Shown in pieces: positions 12,560 to 26,095 of a stretch of DNA of 64,000 nucleotides. A program made the position numbers and the translations under genes. Origin of the DNA: Saccopteryx bilineata. Lineage: Eukaryota > Chordata > Mammalia > Chiroptera > Emballonuridae. The notes beneath the pieces were generated by a model, which was given only the letters and a program-made list of their open reading frames with translations, had not been told where the DNA came from and did no database searches. Within the stretch, counting starts at the first letter, position 1; every line of letters begins with the position of its first letter. The stretch covers positions 231,154,779 to 231,218,778 of the forward strand of contig NC_089494.1 in NCBI RefSeq assembly GCF_036850765.1. Direction: 5' to 3'.

Positions 12560-13220
12560 CTCACTATCTCTTTACACATTTTATTAATCTTTTTTTTTTT
12601 GGCATTTATTTTAACCTTTTTTTTTGAAATTTTTGTAAATCCCTGAAAAGTTCCAAAAATAACAGAGAGATTCCATGTACCTATCACCCAGTTTTTCCCA
12701 TTAAGTATATCTTACTTAACTATTGTACAAAAATAAAACCAGAAAACTGATATTGGTATAGTATAGATCTATGTAATTTTATCACACGTGTAGATTCCCA
12801 TAACTGTCACTGCAATCAAGATACAGAGTTACTCTCCCAGTGCAAAGCTCTCCCTCATGCTGTCAGCCCTTTACAATCAATCACACCTCCCCCCCATCAC
12901 TAACTCCTGATGACCACCAACTAACTTGTTTTCCATCTGTATAATTTTATTTCAGGAGTATTATATAAATAGAATTATACAATATGTAATCTTTTAAGGT
13001 TGATTTTCATTTTTAAGACTCAACATAATGCCCTTAAGTTGTTAGATATGTATATCAATAGTTTATTATTTTTTGTTGGGCCAGTATTCCATGATATGAA
13101 TATACCCTGTTTACTTAACCATTTACTATTATACGATCTTTTGGTTTTTCCAGTTTGGGGCTTTTTCCCATAAATTTTTAACTATATTAATTATAGTTAT
13201 TGCTATTATTGATAGTCCTT
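12560..13220 (-). repeat. Old L1 fragment, antisense
   Basis: The + strand shows the reverse complement of an L1 3' region. TTCCATGTACCTATCACCCA and CAGTTTTTCCCATTAAGTAT come first. CAGTATTCCATGATATGAAT and TCCAGTTTGGGGCTTTTTCC follow. T-rich sequence onwards to about 13450 may belong to it. Confidence 0.55.
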
Positions 13221-13229
13221 TCCTTTTAA

Positions 13230-15260
13230 GCCAGCATCTGAGACTTTTGCAGAACTGTTTTTATTGACTAACTCTTTTGACTCTGGGCATATTTTTCTGT
13301 TTCTGGTAACTTTTTATTATAGACTAGATACGTTGATAATGCATGATAGAGACTCTATATTATGCTATTGTCTCTGATATGTTTTAATAGGCAGTTAAAT
13401 TACAAACAGATCACCAAAAATATACAGAGACTTGGTTTTGTGTTGTTAGGGTGAGTCTGTTTTTTTCTCCTTAACCCAAGGAGGATTCCTTATTTCTGTG
13501 ACCTAGTCTTTCCTCTTGATGTGTGATGCTTTGGGGGTTTTAATGAAAAGCTTAATGTATTTACCAACCGGCCCTACATGGATGGATATAAACTCCAAAC
13601 TGAATTTCAAGTGGTGAATAATAGCTAAAAATTCTGTTCATTGTTTTTTCAGCATTTCAACTCTTTTCCCCTTCTGGACTTCTTGGCATGTAACCTACAT
13701 ATTTGCAGTTCAGGGATCAGCCAGGGATTTGTGGGAAGTTTATACTCAAATTTTGAGTTTCTCCTGTGGCTCACTTCTTTCTGAAAATTTCAGAAACTCT
13801 GGAAATATTAAACACTGTGCTCTGATTCATCAGACAAATTAAAAACAAAACACAAACAAAACTGCAGTTTTTTTTTCTGAAAATTTTTTGTCCTACATTC
13901 CTCAGACTGAGCAGTGAGTGGCCTCAGGGGGAAATGCTATATAAATATAGATTTTGTGAAGTCTATTTTCCTTTATTTGAGGATTGATTCTCTTCTAGTT
14001 TTTGCTTGTTTTCACTCTTCCCTGTCTATAAGCAGATTGAAAATTTTTTTCCTGGGTTTATAATTTTTAATCTATAGGAAGGTTAGTCTGCTACAAACTA
14101 CCCTGTTATGTTGAGTTTGGTTTGTTCTTGAATTTTGACTTATTTTTTGTCTACTTGTGTCTCTGTGAAAAGCATTTGTGGACTTTCTAGTCTAGTTTCC
14201 CATATATAAAAACACATTTTTTTTCTTCTTTAAGTTTTTTATCTCCTGACAATTGAAATATTTATCTGTGCTTTCTCTTGTGTTTCAAATCAAGAAAAAG
14301 TCAATTTACCTGGAGTAAGTTTCTTGTTTAGAGATACAATGAAATCTCCCTATGTTTAAGCCCAGTATTATGCAAACAAAATTTATAAATTAAAGATTAG
14401 TTAGATGGGAATATTTAATTTTTTTACTTGCCAGTCACTAGGTCCTATTCAGAGCAATATATATATTATACATCCAGGTATGATATGACATATGAGGCTT
14501 TCCTCCTGCCTTTATTTTTCCTTTAGCATCTTAGAAAAAGTTTCATATCTTGGTGTGGAATCATGGCAAATGCCCTAAGAGTTTGGTTAAAGTTTGTTTT
14601 ATAATCTTTTTATTTTATTGGAATAAACAGATTTCAGTTTGATTGCCCTTTCTATTTAATTAATACTATACAGGACATTTCTTTTCAAGAACATACTCTC
14701 ATTTTACCTTCTCAATTCTACCTATCTTTTGAGTGCCTATCCAGTCCATATCTTCTGAATTTTCCTACCAGTGAAACTATACTTACTTATTTATACAGGG
14801 CATTCCCCCATGATGTATCAGTTAACACGCATTCTAAGCTATGCAGAAGACTAGTTAATATGGTTAGAAGGCAACTGAGATGAGGATGGGAATAGAAAAG
14901 AGGTGGCCATGAAAACTACAACTAAAATATTTTTAAAGCTATTAGGATTGCAATCAGACCATGGGCAGCTTCTTCCTTTTAGATATATTCCTCAACATAA
15001 GCGCTGTCCTGTCTCATTTTATAATCTAACAAAGTATATGAGTATAATTTTCTTTTCCAGCAATGGTAGATGCTACTTGAGGTCAAGTATCATGCCTTCT
15101 TCTCTGTTAGCATAAAGTATAGTGTTTCACACAAGAGCAAACATTTATTTGAATGCATTACTCTGAATTTTGACTGTGTGGCTGAGTCTGACAGTGCTGT
15201 TCAAATTTGAGATCCTACTAAAGAGCGTGAAGACACACCTTGAAGATTAATAATGTGGCC
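13230..15260. other. Long T-rich intronic stretch
   Basis: No confident feature. The T-rich character of 13230-14300 on + hints at more eroded antisense LINE, but I cannot name it. Confidence 0.45.
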
Positions 15261-15269
15261 TCTGCCTGG

Positions 15270-15710
15270 TTCTGCAGCCACATCTCATGCTATTCTATTT
15301 TCTCTCTCACTGTGCTCCTGCTACATTGGTCTTCGCTCAGTTCTTTAAGACATCAGCAGTTCCTGCCTCTGTCCTTGTGATTTATTTCCTTTGCCTAGGT
15401 GGGGCATGACATGGTTGCTGCTTCTTAACCCTTAGGTCTCAGATCAAATGCTTATTCTTCAGAGAGGTCTTCCTGATCAAAGTTCCCTGTCCCCTTGAAC
15501 TGGAACCCAATTGTTCTCATCCCCATTACTCTGTTTTGCTTCCTTCCTAGCACATTCCTTTACCCCAAATTATCCTCTTAATACTGGTTTGTGTGCATAT
15601 TGCCTGTCTTCTCACATTAGAATCTAAACTCCATGAGGGCAAGGAACTCCATCTCACTCAGAGCAGTATTCCCAATGCTCAGAACAGTGGCTAAATGAAT
15701 GAACATTTGA
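15270..15710 (+). repeat. L2 (LINE2) 3' fragment
   Basis: L2-like phrases in order: TCTCTCTCACTGTGCTCCTG, AGGTCTCAGATCAAATGCTT, AGAGGTCTTCCTGATCAAAG, then TCTAAACTCCATGAGGGCAA and a tail ending in TAAATGAATGAACA. Confidence 0.75.
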
Positions 15711-15934
15711 GTTGTCACCTTGTGTGCCATCTTAAAAACAATTTGTAGTGAATACAGTATGTCAATGTATATAATTTTAATTGATTCCAGTAAAAAAATG
15801 GCATAGAAGTAGAAGCTACAGAGATGGTTTAAAAGAATAAACAGAACATTAACTTTAATTGAATTCTTTCCAGTGAGAGTATAGGTAATAAGATCTACCA
15901 ATAAAAAGCAAAAGAAAAAGATTGACAAAGTCTT

Positions 15935-16205
15935 GTATATAATGATAATAGCTAATATTTATAAAGTACTTACCATGTCCCAGTATTGTTTTACATTCCA
16001 AACTTTAAAAAAACCCCACATTATTTAGTTCTTATACCAACTCTGTGGTATAAGTATACCATAATACTCTTCATTTCTGGATAATGATGTTGATAACTGA
16101 CATTAGAAGTTACATAGGTTGATTTTCTGAAGTTATAAAAGCAGTAGGTGGCAGAGCTGGGAATTGAACCCAAGAAGTTTGATTCTAGTCTCCTTTCCAC
16201 TTCAG
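15935..16205 (+). repeat. MIR SINE
   Basis: AATAGCTAATATTTATAAAG, TACTTACCATGTCCCAGTAT, GGTGGCAGAGCTGGGAATTG and AACCC follow the MIR order. It lies 320 bp downstream of exon 8 in transcription direction. Confidence 0.75.
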
Positions 16206-16514
16206 AGTGCAGAGTTTTTTCACTTTAGTTCTTATCTATTTATCAAGGAGACCCAGAATTATTCTTTTGTATTAGTTTTACATATACAAAATATGTAGAT
16301 TAGAATAAAAAAATAATGAATTTAAGGTTGAATTTTAGGCCCACGTATGTTATTAATCTATGTAAATTTCTTCCATCTTCAGTTCTCAAATATGTAAAAT
16401 AAAGAATTATTTAAGCCTTATTGAAGAGAAACTAATATTTTGTTTTTATTTTCTAATGGGAGCCCTGAGTACCATGCTACAATAAATTTCAGAATACTGT
16501 TAGGAATATTTCTA

Positions 16515-16787
<273 letters not shown>

Positions 16788-17629
16788 TTAGCCGAATGCA
16801 CTTGTTAAGCTGCCCTTTTTAAGATTGAGAGGACAGATGCCATTCTCTTATTGAGACCCCGAATGATGGCAGTAATGCAATCAACCACTGGGTGCAAAGG
16901 GCAGACACTTTGAAAGACAAAGCTGCAGACTCCTACATAGTCCATGAACAAATCATAAAATGGGATGCACTGCTAATGGAGAGTTACAGCCATTAAAAAC
17001 ATAATGCACAAAGAAAAAAGATAAGTCGTTGGATATCTGACTGATGTTAAATATCCCTCATTCTGTTACTACATCTTTCTTCTTCCCTCTTTCAGCATCT
17101 CATCTCCTTTCTAAATCTGTCCTTGTGATACTAATCCCCACAGATGCCACTGCCAAGCTGGAAGTTGGTGACCAGTTTGAGGAAACTTACTTCATTCCAT
17201 GAATCTTTAATACATGTAGGTCATAAGACCAGTATTATATTTTAAAATAAATTGATAGTAAGACAACACTAAAAGAAGCATAAAAGAAAGTTCACATTTG
17301 TATTAAGCATGTAATGTATGTATTTTTTAGACAGAATAAAATCTTGTTGCTTTGTTTTTTTCAAAGCAAGACACTTCTAGTGTCTTGATTCCAGAACCTA
17401 GAATAAAATATGTAGCTCCCTGGAGCTTAAAAGTATTTAGCTTGGATCTGTGAAAGAAGTTTAAGATGATCAGTTCTTAAAACAAAGATTACACATTATC
17501 TACTGTTTGAGATACAGCATGCTTAACCACATGTGGCTGCATGGTAAATATTTGGTGTTGCCAAAATAGTAATTGGAAGAAAACAAGAAGTATAAAGGAG
17601 TTGGAGTTTCATGTAGATAGTTTGTGCTG

Positions 17630-17840
17630 TAATATTAATATTACACATTTGTACAGGGTTTTTTTTAGTCTTAAGCACTGAATTATAAATTATCTTATAT
17701 GGCTATCCTAACAGGTTGCTGAGTTTTGAGAAGGCAGGGATGTGATTTCCGTTATATAGCTGAATAAAGAGAAACTCTGAGCACAGTTATTTTGCTGTAG
17801 ATCACGCAGCAAGGGGCAAAGAAGCAAGGAGCTGTTAAAT
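17630..17840 (+). repeat. MIR-like fragment in intron 7
   Basis: TTGTACAGGG, TTAAGCACTG and a later TGTAGATCACGCAGCAAGGG are consistent with an eroded MIR. Weak. Confidence 0.4.
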
Positions 17841-18794
17841 GAAGGCATTTAAAAATAAAAACAGAGCTGAAAAGGAAAAACCTGAAACTTGAAGACAGTC
17901 CTTAAAAATAAAAGCAGGAAATATGAAATAAATATTACAGACAAAAGAAGGCTGACAGAGGGTATGTAAAGTAGAAAATGAAAAGGAAACAGTTTAGCAC
18001 TCATTTGCCAATCAGATTATTCTAGATAGATTCTCTGATTTGACTATTCAACTCCTGGGAGGAGAAATGAAGTAGGAAGTCGAGATTATCATACAAAAGT
18101 TAAGATGGTTTAGAACAGTGATGAATTCAATTGTGTTGCACTGATATGAAATGCCATCATGAGTGGTCTTACTTTTGAATAAAGTTTTAAATGTCACCTA
18201 ATGTAATTCTAGCTAATGTCCTTGACAGAAGCAAACAATCTGTTTGCAATTATAAATATCCTAATTGCATTTTGGCTTTTACTCCTTGACTTAGATTTTT
18301 AAAGCAAGATGAGTTAGTATATGAATGTCTTTTCTACTTAGATAAGTGTTAAAACATCACAAGTTTTACATTTCAAAGTACAGGTTAATTCAACATATAT
18401 ACTTATCAAAATATCTTTAGCTTTGGGGATAGAAGAGTAAGAAGAACCATAATTTATGACCCTGATAGTTGTTATTCCCTGCTGTGAACACCATCCAGTG
18501 AGTCTGTCTTAACCACAGCATATATATATTCAAGTTCACATTCAGATAATGTGCAGATACAGGCATCTAATATGATAAACTTTGTGTTTTCTTTCCTTAG
18601 TCTTGTTGGAATGTTCAAAGGTTAAGGGACTGCCAGCACTTGACTGTGAGAGCCTTTTGTACTTAGCTATTAGAAATAAGCTGTAGAGATGATGGTTAAT
18701 ATGAAAGGGTATGTGGATTCTCTAACCCAGGTCAGTAATCTCAGAAGAGAAGAGATGTGTATGTTAGTTTAGTCAGAAATTATGCTCTTTTGTA

Positions 18795-18796
<2 letters not shown>

Positions 18797-18827
<31 letters not shown>
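18797..18827. repeat. (TG)n microsatellite
   Basis: About 15 TG units inside intron 7. Confidence 0.95.
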
Positions 18828-18830
<3 letters not shown>

Positions 18831-19548
18831 AGAATAAGTCCCAGAAAGTGACACTGAAATGGCTCTGTGATAAAGCAATGAGACAGGTCCACACAGGCTC
18901 AAATCCATCAAACAGACCTTATACTTTCTAACTTTCCAGAGAACCACTGAAAGTCTCAAATTCAGCCTTCCAGCTTGCAGCAACTACTTAACCATGGCGA
19001 GATTCATTCTGAATTTTGTCCCCCCAGTAGGGAAACCATTTTTATTCTGCCCTGAATACAAATCATTAATATAACTGATGAACTGTCTGTGCCTTACTCA
19101 TGTGTGATGAGCTCCATTTAAGGGAGACTCAGATGAATAAGATTTAGCTTTAGTTAATGTTTGAGAGATAGTAGTTCCCAAAATTTGACATAGCTTGTTA
19201 ATAGTCATGATGTCTAGCTTTCTTTGAATTCATTTGGGAATAATGCATCGTGAATGTTCTCCACTGTAAACAGCAGAAAACCATCACACAATTAGTAAAA
19301 ATGAGTGTAATAAGAATTTTAAAATATGCTCTAAGAAGCACTTATACACAATAGTATTGCATGTATTCCAAGATTTTGTTTTAATTTTGGTAATATGCTA
19401 AAAAGATAATACATTTTAAAACATTCACTCTGTAAGTGCTTACACTTAGATGTTTTATTATCAAGCATTCTTATGTTAATCTCATTCTTTGACTTGCTGA
19501 GAAGACCCTTGCCTATAATTCCAAACATTGGTAATTTGTTTGAAGCTA

Positions 19549-19841
<293 letters not shown>

Positions 19842-19979
19842 CAGTTGTGAACTCCACCTTCTTGGACACCATCTTGTAGTCAACAATTGAAAACTGAGGA
19901 AGCTCAATTTTATTTACCCCTGTTACTGCTCCCTCTCCTCCATTCCAGTAAAACTCAATGTCATCAGTGGTATAGCCAT
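19842..19979 (-). CDS. GABRB1: GABRB1 exon 6: loop B and following extracellular beta-strands
   Basis: 138 bp. The acceptor is TTGGTTTCAG|ATGGCTATAC and the donor CACAACTG|GTGAGG. Two bases complete a Tyr codon from exon 5. The exon then reads [20 protein letters not shown], the loop B region of the principal agonist face, followed by [20 protein letters not shown] and VEFTTG. This is extracellular domain sequence shared by beta subunits. An in-frame ATG upstream (19987-19989) lies in the intron and is not a start. The reading frame joins to exons 7, 8 and 9 without a stop, so the four exons form one 878-bp coding block including the stop. Confidence 0.95.
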
Positions 19980-19999
19980 CTGAAACCAAGAAAGATAGT

Positions 20000-21148
20000 A
20001 TAGTTAAATAGAGTTCAGTTGGTCTAGGTATTCATTTTGAAGATTGGGAGCTGGAGAGAAAATTCCCAAGAAGTGATGGTAAGATGACTGTGCTTTAAAC
20101 CAGGATTCCATATAGGTCTCATGATGAGTGCTACTTCTGATGCATTGCTGGTAGGTATCACACACCAGATGGATGCATCTGGCATTTCGGACATAAGTTC
20201 TATGGTCATTCAGTGATATCTGATATCCTGCTGCATGCTTATTTTCTTGTGTCTATCAATGGGCACTGTTTGGTTGAATGGTGGCAGGGGACAGGGGAGA
20301 GCAGTGGTTGGATTTCAGGTGTTTGGGCATAGACATTTTACTATGCAACATTTAGCAACCAGTATAATAATAATTGAGCACATATTTGTTAAAAGGGAAA
20401 CTGGAAGGGTAAAAAATGGAGTTTAATAATAGACCAAATTTGCACATAGCCATTAAATGATTGAGACATTAAAAATTATACATTTAAAAAAAATTTGGCA
20501 AGCTTCTATTCATATATTGTTATTGTTAATGTGTAGGTGAAAAATTTAAGAACTATATGAATTCTTGATCATACTTTCATATCTCAATACTTAGGATAGT
20601 AAGCTTTAGTTCCTCTGAGAGCCATGTGGACAGGATGCAGACTGCAGTGGGAGGGTCCCCTCAAGGCCAGTCTTGTCCCCCTTCCTCTTCTGCTCCCGCC
20701 TGCCACTGGTCTAGCTGGGTGATGGTTGTATTTAAGAGTAACTTGCAAAAAAAATAATGTACTCTATTCATTTATTTAAAAACATAAAAATCATTTAATG
20801 CACATAGAAAGCTATATTTACCTCTTTTTACCTGCTAGAGACAAAGATCTCTCTAAGTTTGTTTCCTATTCATATTCACCTCAAATAAAAATGGATCAAA
20901 TCTTTTTTTTCCCCCTAGAATTACTAGGGCTTTTGTTTCAAAGGTATAATGTAGGACACATTAGGCTGACTTACTTTTGATTAAATCCAGTAATTTTTTT
21001 TGAGAAATAAAGAAATGTATTTAAAATTTAAAATTGAAATGTCAGGGCACCATTATTAACATTGATTTACTTCATAAAGTTCACTCAAGCAACTCAATTT
21101 TAGCAAGAAAATGGAAATTTACAGGACAAAGTTGAATATATACAAATT
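20000..21148. other. Intron 5 proximal stretch, nothing recognised
   Basis: AT-rich apart from a short GC-richer patch at about 20620-20720. No confident repeat or ORF. Confidence 0.45.
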
Positions 21149-21161
21149 CTCTAATATCCTC

Positions 21162-21547
21162 GCCCTGGCCGGTTGGCTCAGTGGTAGAGTGTCAGCCTGG
21201 AGTGTGGAAGTCCTGGGTTTGATTCCTGGTCAGGGCACAGAGAAGAAGTGCCCATCTGCTTCTCCACCCCTCCCCCTCTCCTTCCTCTCTGTCTCTCTCT
21301 TCCCCTCCATCAGCCAAGGCTCCATTGGAGCAAACTTGGCCCGAATTCTGAGGACTCTCAATGGCTTCAGCTTCAGGTGCTAGAATGGCTCTGGCTGCAA
21401 CAGACCAATGTTCCAGATGGGCAGAGCATCACCCACTGGTGGGTATGCTGGGTGGATCCCAGTTGAGCACATGCAGGAGACTGTCTGATTGCCTTCCCAC
21501 TTCTAACTTTGGAAAAATACCAAAACAAACAAACAAACAAACAAACA
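21162..21547 (+). mobile_element. Full-length tRNA-derived SINE ('GCCCTGGCCGG' family)
   Basis: Complete head, body and tail. The tail is (AAAC)n. The target duplication CTCTAATATCCTC (21149-21161) is repeated as CTCTAACATCCTC (21548-21560). Many CpG sites have decayed, so it is older than the copies at 11197 and 41746. Confidence 0.95.
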
Positions 21548-21699
21548 CTCTAACATCCTCAAAGATTTCAATATACAAATTTAAAACTGAGCTGAGAAGA
21601 AGAAAGTGATTAGGTAGCCATGGCTGAGTGTAGGAAGAAGTGCAGACAATACCCGAGGCAGCTGGTCATAGTACTTCCTGTATCCAATTGTCTTTTATC

Positions 21700-21945
21700 A
21701 ATTAGACAATGTGCTCTCTTGAACAAAGCACAGAACCATGTGGGGAATTTTACTTATCTGTCTTTTTCCTACCAACCTCTGCGTTCCTAAAGGCCAGGGA
21801 CTGGTTCTTATTCCTTTTTTGTACCTTAGTGTCTAACATACGTACTGAGCCCCTAGCACATGGTCAGCAGCCAGGTTCCCTGGAACAGATGGAGTTGGTA
21901 CTTATTTTGCTGGTACCATGCATATAGTATAGGTCGCTCTGGAAT
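21700..21945 (+). repeat. L2-like 3' tail
   Basis: AAAGGCCAGGGACTGGTTCT, TTGTACCTTAGTGTCTAACA and GCCCCTAGCACATGGT are in LINE2 tail order. Confidence 0.45.
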
Positions 21946-21959
21946 CTAGAATTCTTGTT

Positions 21960-22700
21960 TTCGTTTTTGTGGTCCTCTAAGTCAGCACCAGCTTCCTGAT
22001 TGTGGTGGAGCTATCATCCCCTGGGAGGGCCAGTCTGCACCCACTACTTCAGTGCTTTCATTTGGTAAGCACCACTTCTCTGTGTGAGATCTCTTTCTTC
22101 TTACGCTAGCCAGATGGACTTCTGTCATCTGCAACAGAAAATGGAATGACTCGCTCTCTCTTCTTGGGAAGAATGATCTGCTCCAGGTTTGGAGTTATCA
22201 GAGCTTTACATTAAAACCTCTGTTGTGGCTTGTGCCAGCTAGCTCTTCATCTGATGTTTCTGAACCTCATATCGTGCTTCCTACACATTGCTCTGTACTG
22301 CTGGTCTCGGACCTTCTGTCTTTCTGGCTTCGTGTTAGATGCTGCCCTTCAGAAGACTGGAAGGTGGAAGCGGGATGGGAGGCTCTTGACTCGCCCTGGC
22401 AGTGTGGTGGTGCTGCACTCGCTTGTGACTGCTGCCAGGGCCGCGGGGTGATTCCAGCCTCTCGCAGCTGAAGCCATGGCAGCACCTCTTTAGGCCAGTC
22501 CCCAGACGTCTGGAACGGCATTGCTGACAGGACCGGAGGATTCAGACTCGTGGGCTCCAGCACAGGGCTGTTAGCAGCTTCTGGCTTTTGTATCCTTTTT
22601 CCTCCCCTTTGCTTTTTCAGCCCTTCCCACTTTTGTAACCAGTTATCTCTATTAAATCCCCTTTAGGAAAACCTTTAGTGGTTTGGGCTTTCCTAATGGG
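21960..22700 (+). repeat. Possible old LTR or other unassigned dispersed repeat
   Basis: GC-richer than its surroundings. Its end, ATTAAATCCCCTTTAGGAAA followed by ACCTTTAGTGGTTT, looks like an LTR polyadenylation region. No terminal TG..CA or target duplication was found. The short ORFs here overlap on both strands and are not credible genes. Confidence 0.3.
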
Positions 22701-22764
22701 ATTCTGTCAATTATATAGCCTACTTAATAATGCAAATATTTCATCTGTGTACATAACTGTGTTT

Positions 22765-22950
22765 ATCTCTGCCTTTGTCATTCCCATTGTATATTATTAT
22801 TATACAATGTTACATTATATTATAAACTTTAGAAAGCAAGGACATTCTTTTATTCATTTAAAAAAAAATTCTTGATGCCTAGAACAGATTCTGTCTGTAG
22901 TAAGTATCTCATGCATTTTTTTGAATCAATGAATTAGTGAATACTGTTGC
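22765..22950 (+). repeat. L2-like tail fragment
   Basis: TATAAACTTTAGAAAGCAAG, CTTGATGCCTAGAACAGATT and the final GAATCAATGAATTAGTGAAT fit the L2 3' end. Low divergence cues only. Confidence 0.45.
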
Positions 22951-23382
22951 TGCTTAGTATTCTAAATTTATTGTTCCAAGCCAGTAATCAGATAGAGGTA
23001 AATTTTTGGTAGCATTCTTGAGCTAAATTTATTCTTTGATTAAAATGATTCTGCTCACAGGGGGCTTACAGGTGTGTCTGGGCACCAAGCAAATAAAAAA
23101 AAAAAAGGTTCTTGTTAATTTTAGGCTTACTGAATAACTAGGTAATAAATTATAACCTCAAGCTGGTTTCTGAATTATAAAATCTTATGGAAGAAACACA
23201 TAAGCTTTAATTAGCATCAAGAGTCCAGAGATAGTTTTCAGTTTGGGGGTGAGAGGGGAGAAGGCAGTGAATGACCCAAAATGGCACTCCTCAATGTCTC
23301 CCTCTTGTGCAGGTAGCATAACACTTCAAGGCCACAGGCAATGAAAGAACTAGAATATGGGTATCAATCAATGCAGATTTTT

Positions 23383-23772
23383 TTTTTTTTCATTTTTCTG
23401 AAGCTGGAAACAGGGAGAGACAGTCAGACAGACTCCCGCATGCGCCTGACCGGGATCCACCCGGCCCACCCACCAGGGGCGGTGCTCTGCCCCCCAGGGG
23501 GCGATGCTCTGCCCATCCTGGGCGTCGCCATGTTGCGACCAGAGCCACTCTAGCGCCTGAGGCAGAGGCCACAGAGCCATGCCCAGCGCCCGGGCCATCT
23601 CTGCTCCAATGGAGCCTTGGCTGCGGGAGGGGAAGAGAGAGACAGAGAGGAAAGCGCGGCGGAGGGGTGGAGAAGCAAATGGGTGCTTCTCCTGTGTGCC
23701 CTGGCCGGGAATCGAACCTGGGTCCTCCACACGCTAGGCCGACGCTCTACCGCTGAGCCAACCGGCCAGGGC
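23383..23772 (-). mobile_element. Full-length tRNA-derived SINE, antisense
   Basis: On + it runs from poly(T) through TTTTTCTGAAGCTGGAAACA to GAGCCAACCGGCCAGGGC. A target duplication, CAATCAATGCAGATTTT, lies at 23365-23382 and 23773-23789. CpG content is high, so it is young. Confidence 0.96.
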
Positions 23773-24927
23773 CAATCAATGCAGATTTTAATAGTGTTCA
23801 GAGTTTATATAGTCAGTGGTTTGGGTCTAGATTTCCAATCTCACTTGCACTTTGTTTAAATAAAACCTGTTAGGCTTAGTGTTCAAGGCACTGAGATAAT
23901 TATGGATGATTTGGGAGAGAAAAATGCTCACTCCATTTCGGGTAGAAGTTTGAGTTCTCATGGGAGCATTAATGGCAGCTGGATTCAAAGGAAAGAATAG
24001 AGGCCTGGAAATGTACTATTATTCAAAGGTTATACAAGAACATTTGCTACAGAGAGAGAACATCAATTTCCTCACACCTAAACAACCTATTTACCAAAGG
24101 TTTTTCTTTATGAACCAGTGACTTCACACAGTGTCTCAAAGCCCAAACGCTTGGATACTAAGGGTGTTGTTTCCTAGCAACAATAACTACATAGAAGCTC
24201 TCAAATTTTCCTCTAAGCCCCTGGGGACTCCTTAGTTGTGCAGAAAGTACAGATAAAATTAAGTTGGTGTCAGTGGATAAAGATGCATAGAGCTAGTACA
24301 AATACAGAAAGATCTAGATTTTAGTGTTCCTCTTGCTATTTGAAATACCCTATTTAGGATACATTTGCTAATCTGGAAATAAAAATTACTCCCTGCTATG
24401 CTTAATAGAGCTGAGATGATGGTCTTCTACAATCATACTTAACTGGGTTTGAGATAATGCAGAAATTTAAGCTTTTAATTTATGAGAGAGCCTAAATAAA
24501 ATGTATTTCTCTTTGTGCAACAGCCATAGCCTCATCTCAGGTTTCATGGTGTGAGGCTTGATTGGCTTAAGCCAATCATTAAAATGCATCCCTGTAGTAT
24601 TTTGCTTCAGTGACGGGCTCAGTGTTGAGCAATAGCCAGGTCTAAGCCAATTAGTTCATAGCAGTCCCCTGGCTAAATTAATTGCTTAAAAGTAGGCATG
24701 TGATCCAAGTTGGTCCATTCCTAGAGAAACCCAGGACTTTTGTTCAAACGTTGAAGGATTTCTTCTTTTTTAGCTATTGGCAAACAAGAAATGTTGAGTA
24801 GAGAGTGGCTGGTCCAATTACAGGAGCCAACCTGTTCCCTTCCTGCTTACATCATTTATTACTAGTACCTGCTTGAAGTGACTTTCATCATCAGCATTTC
24901 AGCTGTGGTTAGAAAATGATCCAGTGA

Positions 24928-25304
24928 GCCCTGGCCGGTTGGCTCAGCGGTAGAGCATGGGTTCGATTCCCGGCCAGGGCACATAGGAGAAGTGCCCATT
25001 TGCTTCTCCACCCCTCTGCCGCGCTTTCCTCTCTGTCTCTTTCTTCCCCTCCCGCAGCCAAGGCTCCATTGGAGCAAAGATGGCCCGGGCGCTGGGGATG
25101 GCTCTGTGGCCTCTGCCCCAGGCGCTAGAGTGGCTCTGGTCGCAACATGGCGACGCCCAGGATGGGCAGAGCATCGCCCCCTGGTGGGCAGAGCGTCGCC
25201 CCTGGTGGGCGTGCCGGGTGAATCCCGGTCGGGCGCATGCAGGAGTCTGTCTGACTGTCTCTCCCCGTTTCTAGCTTCAGAAAAATGAAAAAAAAAAGAA
25301 AAAA
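24928..25304 (+). mobile_element. tRNA-derived SINE with a deletion in its tRNA-like head
   Basis: The head reads GGTAGAGCATGGGTTCGATT: the usual segment between A box and B box is missing. The body is otherwise complete and CpG-rich. A perfect 17-bp target duplication, AGAAAATGATCCAGTGA, lies at 24911-24927 and 25305-25321, so the element inserted as one unit. Confidence 0.96.
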
Positions 25305-25329
25305 AGAAAATGATCCAGTGAAATAACCT

Positions 25330-26088
25330 TAGTAGTCTGCCACTCCCCATTTCTTCTTCCTCTTTCATACATGAGGTTGAAATTCATCAATTTCTCTGCT
25401 CCTGTAACTTGTGGATTCTTTCCATGACAAAGTTATTGGATATTTATAATTGTGTATCTCAGCAGCAGATAAGATTGCCAACTGGATCTAATTCTTCTTA
25501 TGGCTCCATATCTGTTATAACATTCCTTCTAAAAGCTATTTGAGATTCCTTTCTCACCCATATCTGTATCTCCATGATAGCCTAAGAATAGCAAGCAAAG
25601 CATGGAAAACAGATTTTTAAAGCATTCTTACAGTATGAAAAGCCCTTAAGTACAAATCTATGCAACAACCCACCTACTGTTGTTGGCTTCTACCTGACAA
25701 CCCATCATTGGAGTGGCCACCTAATTGTTAAGAGATGGTGATCTCACATTTTTTGTCAGTCAGCTCAATAGTTAATTGGGATTTTAGGTAATGATTAGAA
25801 AGCATGTCCTTATAATAAGTAAAACGCATCTTCTTGAAGTGCATTCACCACCTTATCCTTATCTGCCCCCTGTGTTAATAGAAGACAAACCCAGTATCTT
25901 CTCTACATGACAGTACTTCCCATTTTTGAGGATACCTCTCATGATCCCTTTCATTTTTTCCTTCTTCAGGCTCTGGTCTTTCCCAGGGTATCCACAGGCT
26001 ATGAAGTGTTTCTCTGCTCAGTAGTTTCCAGTTTGCTTTTGTGCCTCTTGAGGTGTGGAGCCCCAAGCTGAGAAGTGGCCATGTCCAC
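25330..26088. other. Intronic stretch, nothing recognised
   Basis: No confident repeat family or coding signal. Confidence 0.45.
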
Positions 26089-26095
26089 CTTGTTT

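Noticed and set aside
22223..22563. Overlapping ORFs on both strands of 70-98 codons
   Set aside because: No domain, no splice context, and similar length in competing frames. Composition alone explains them.
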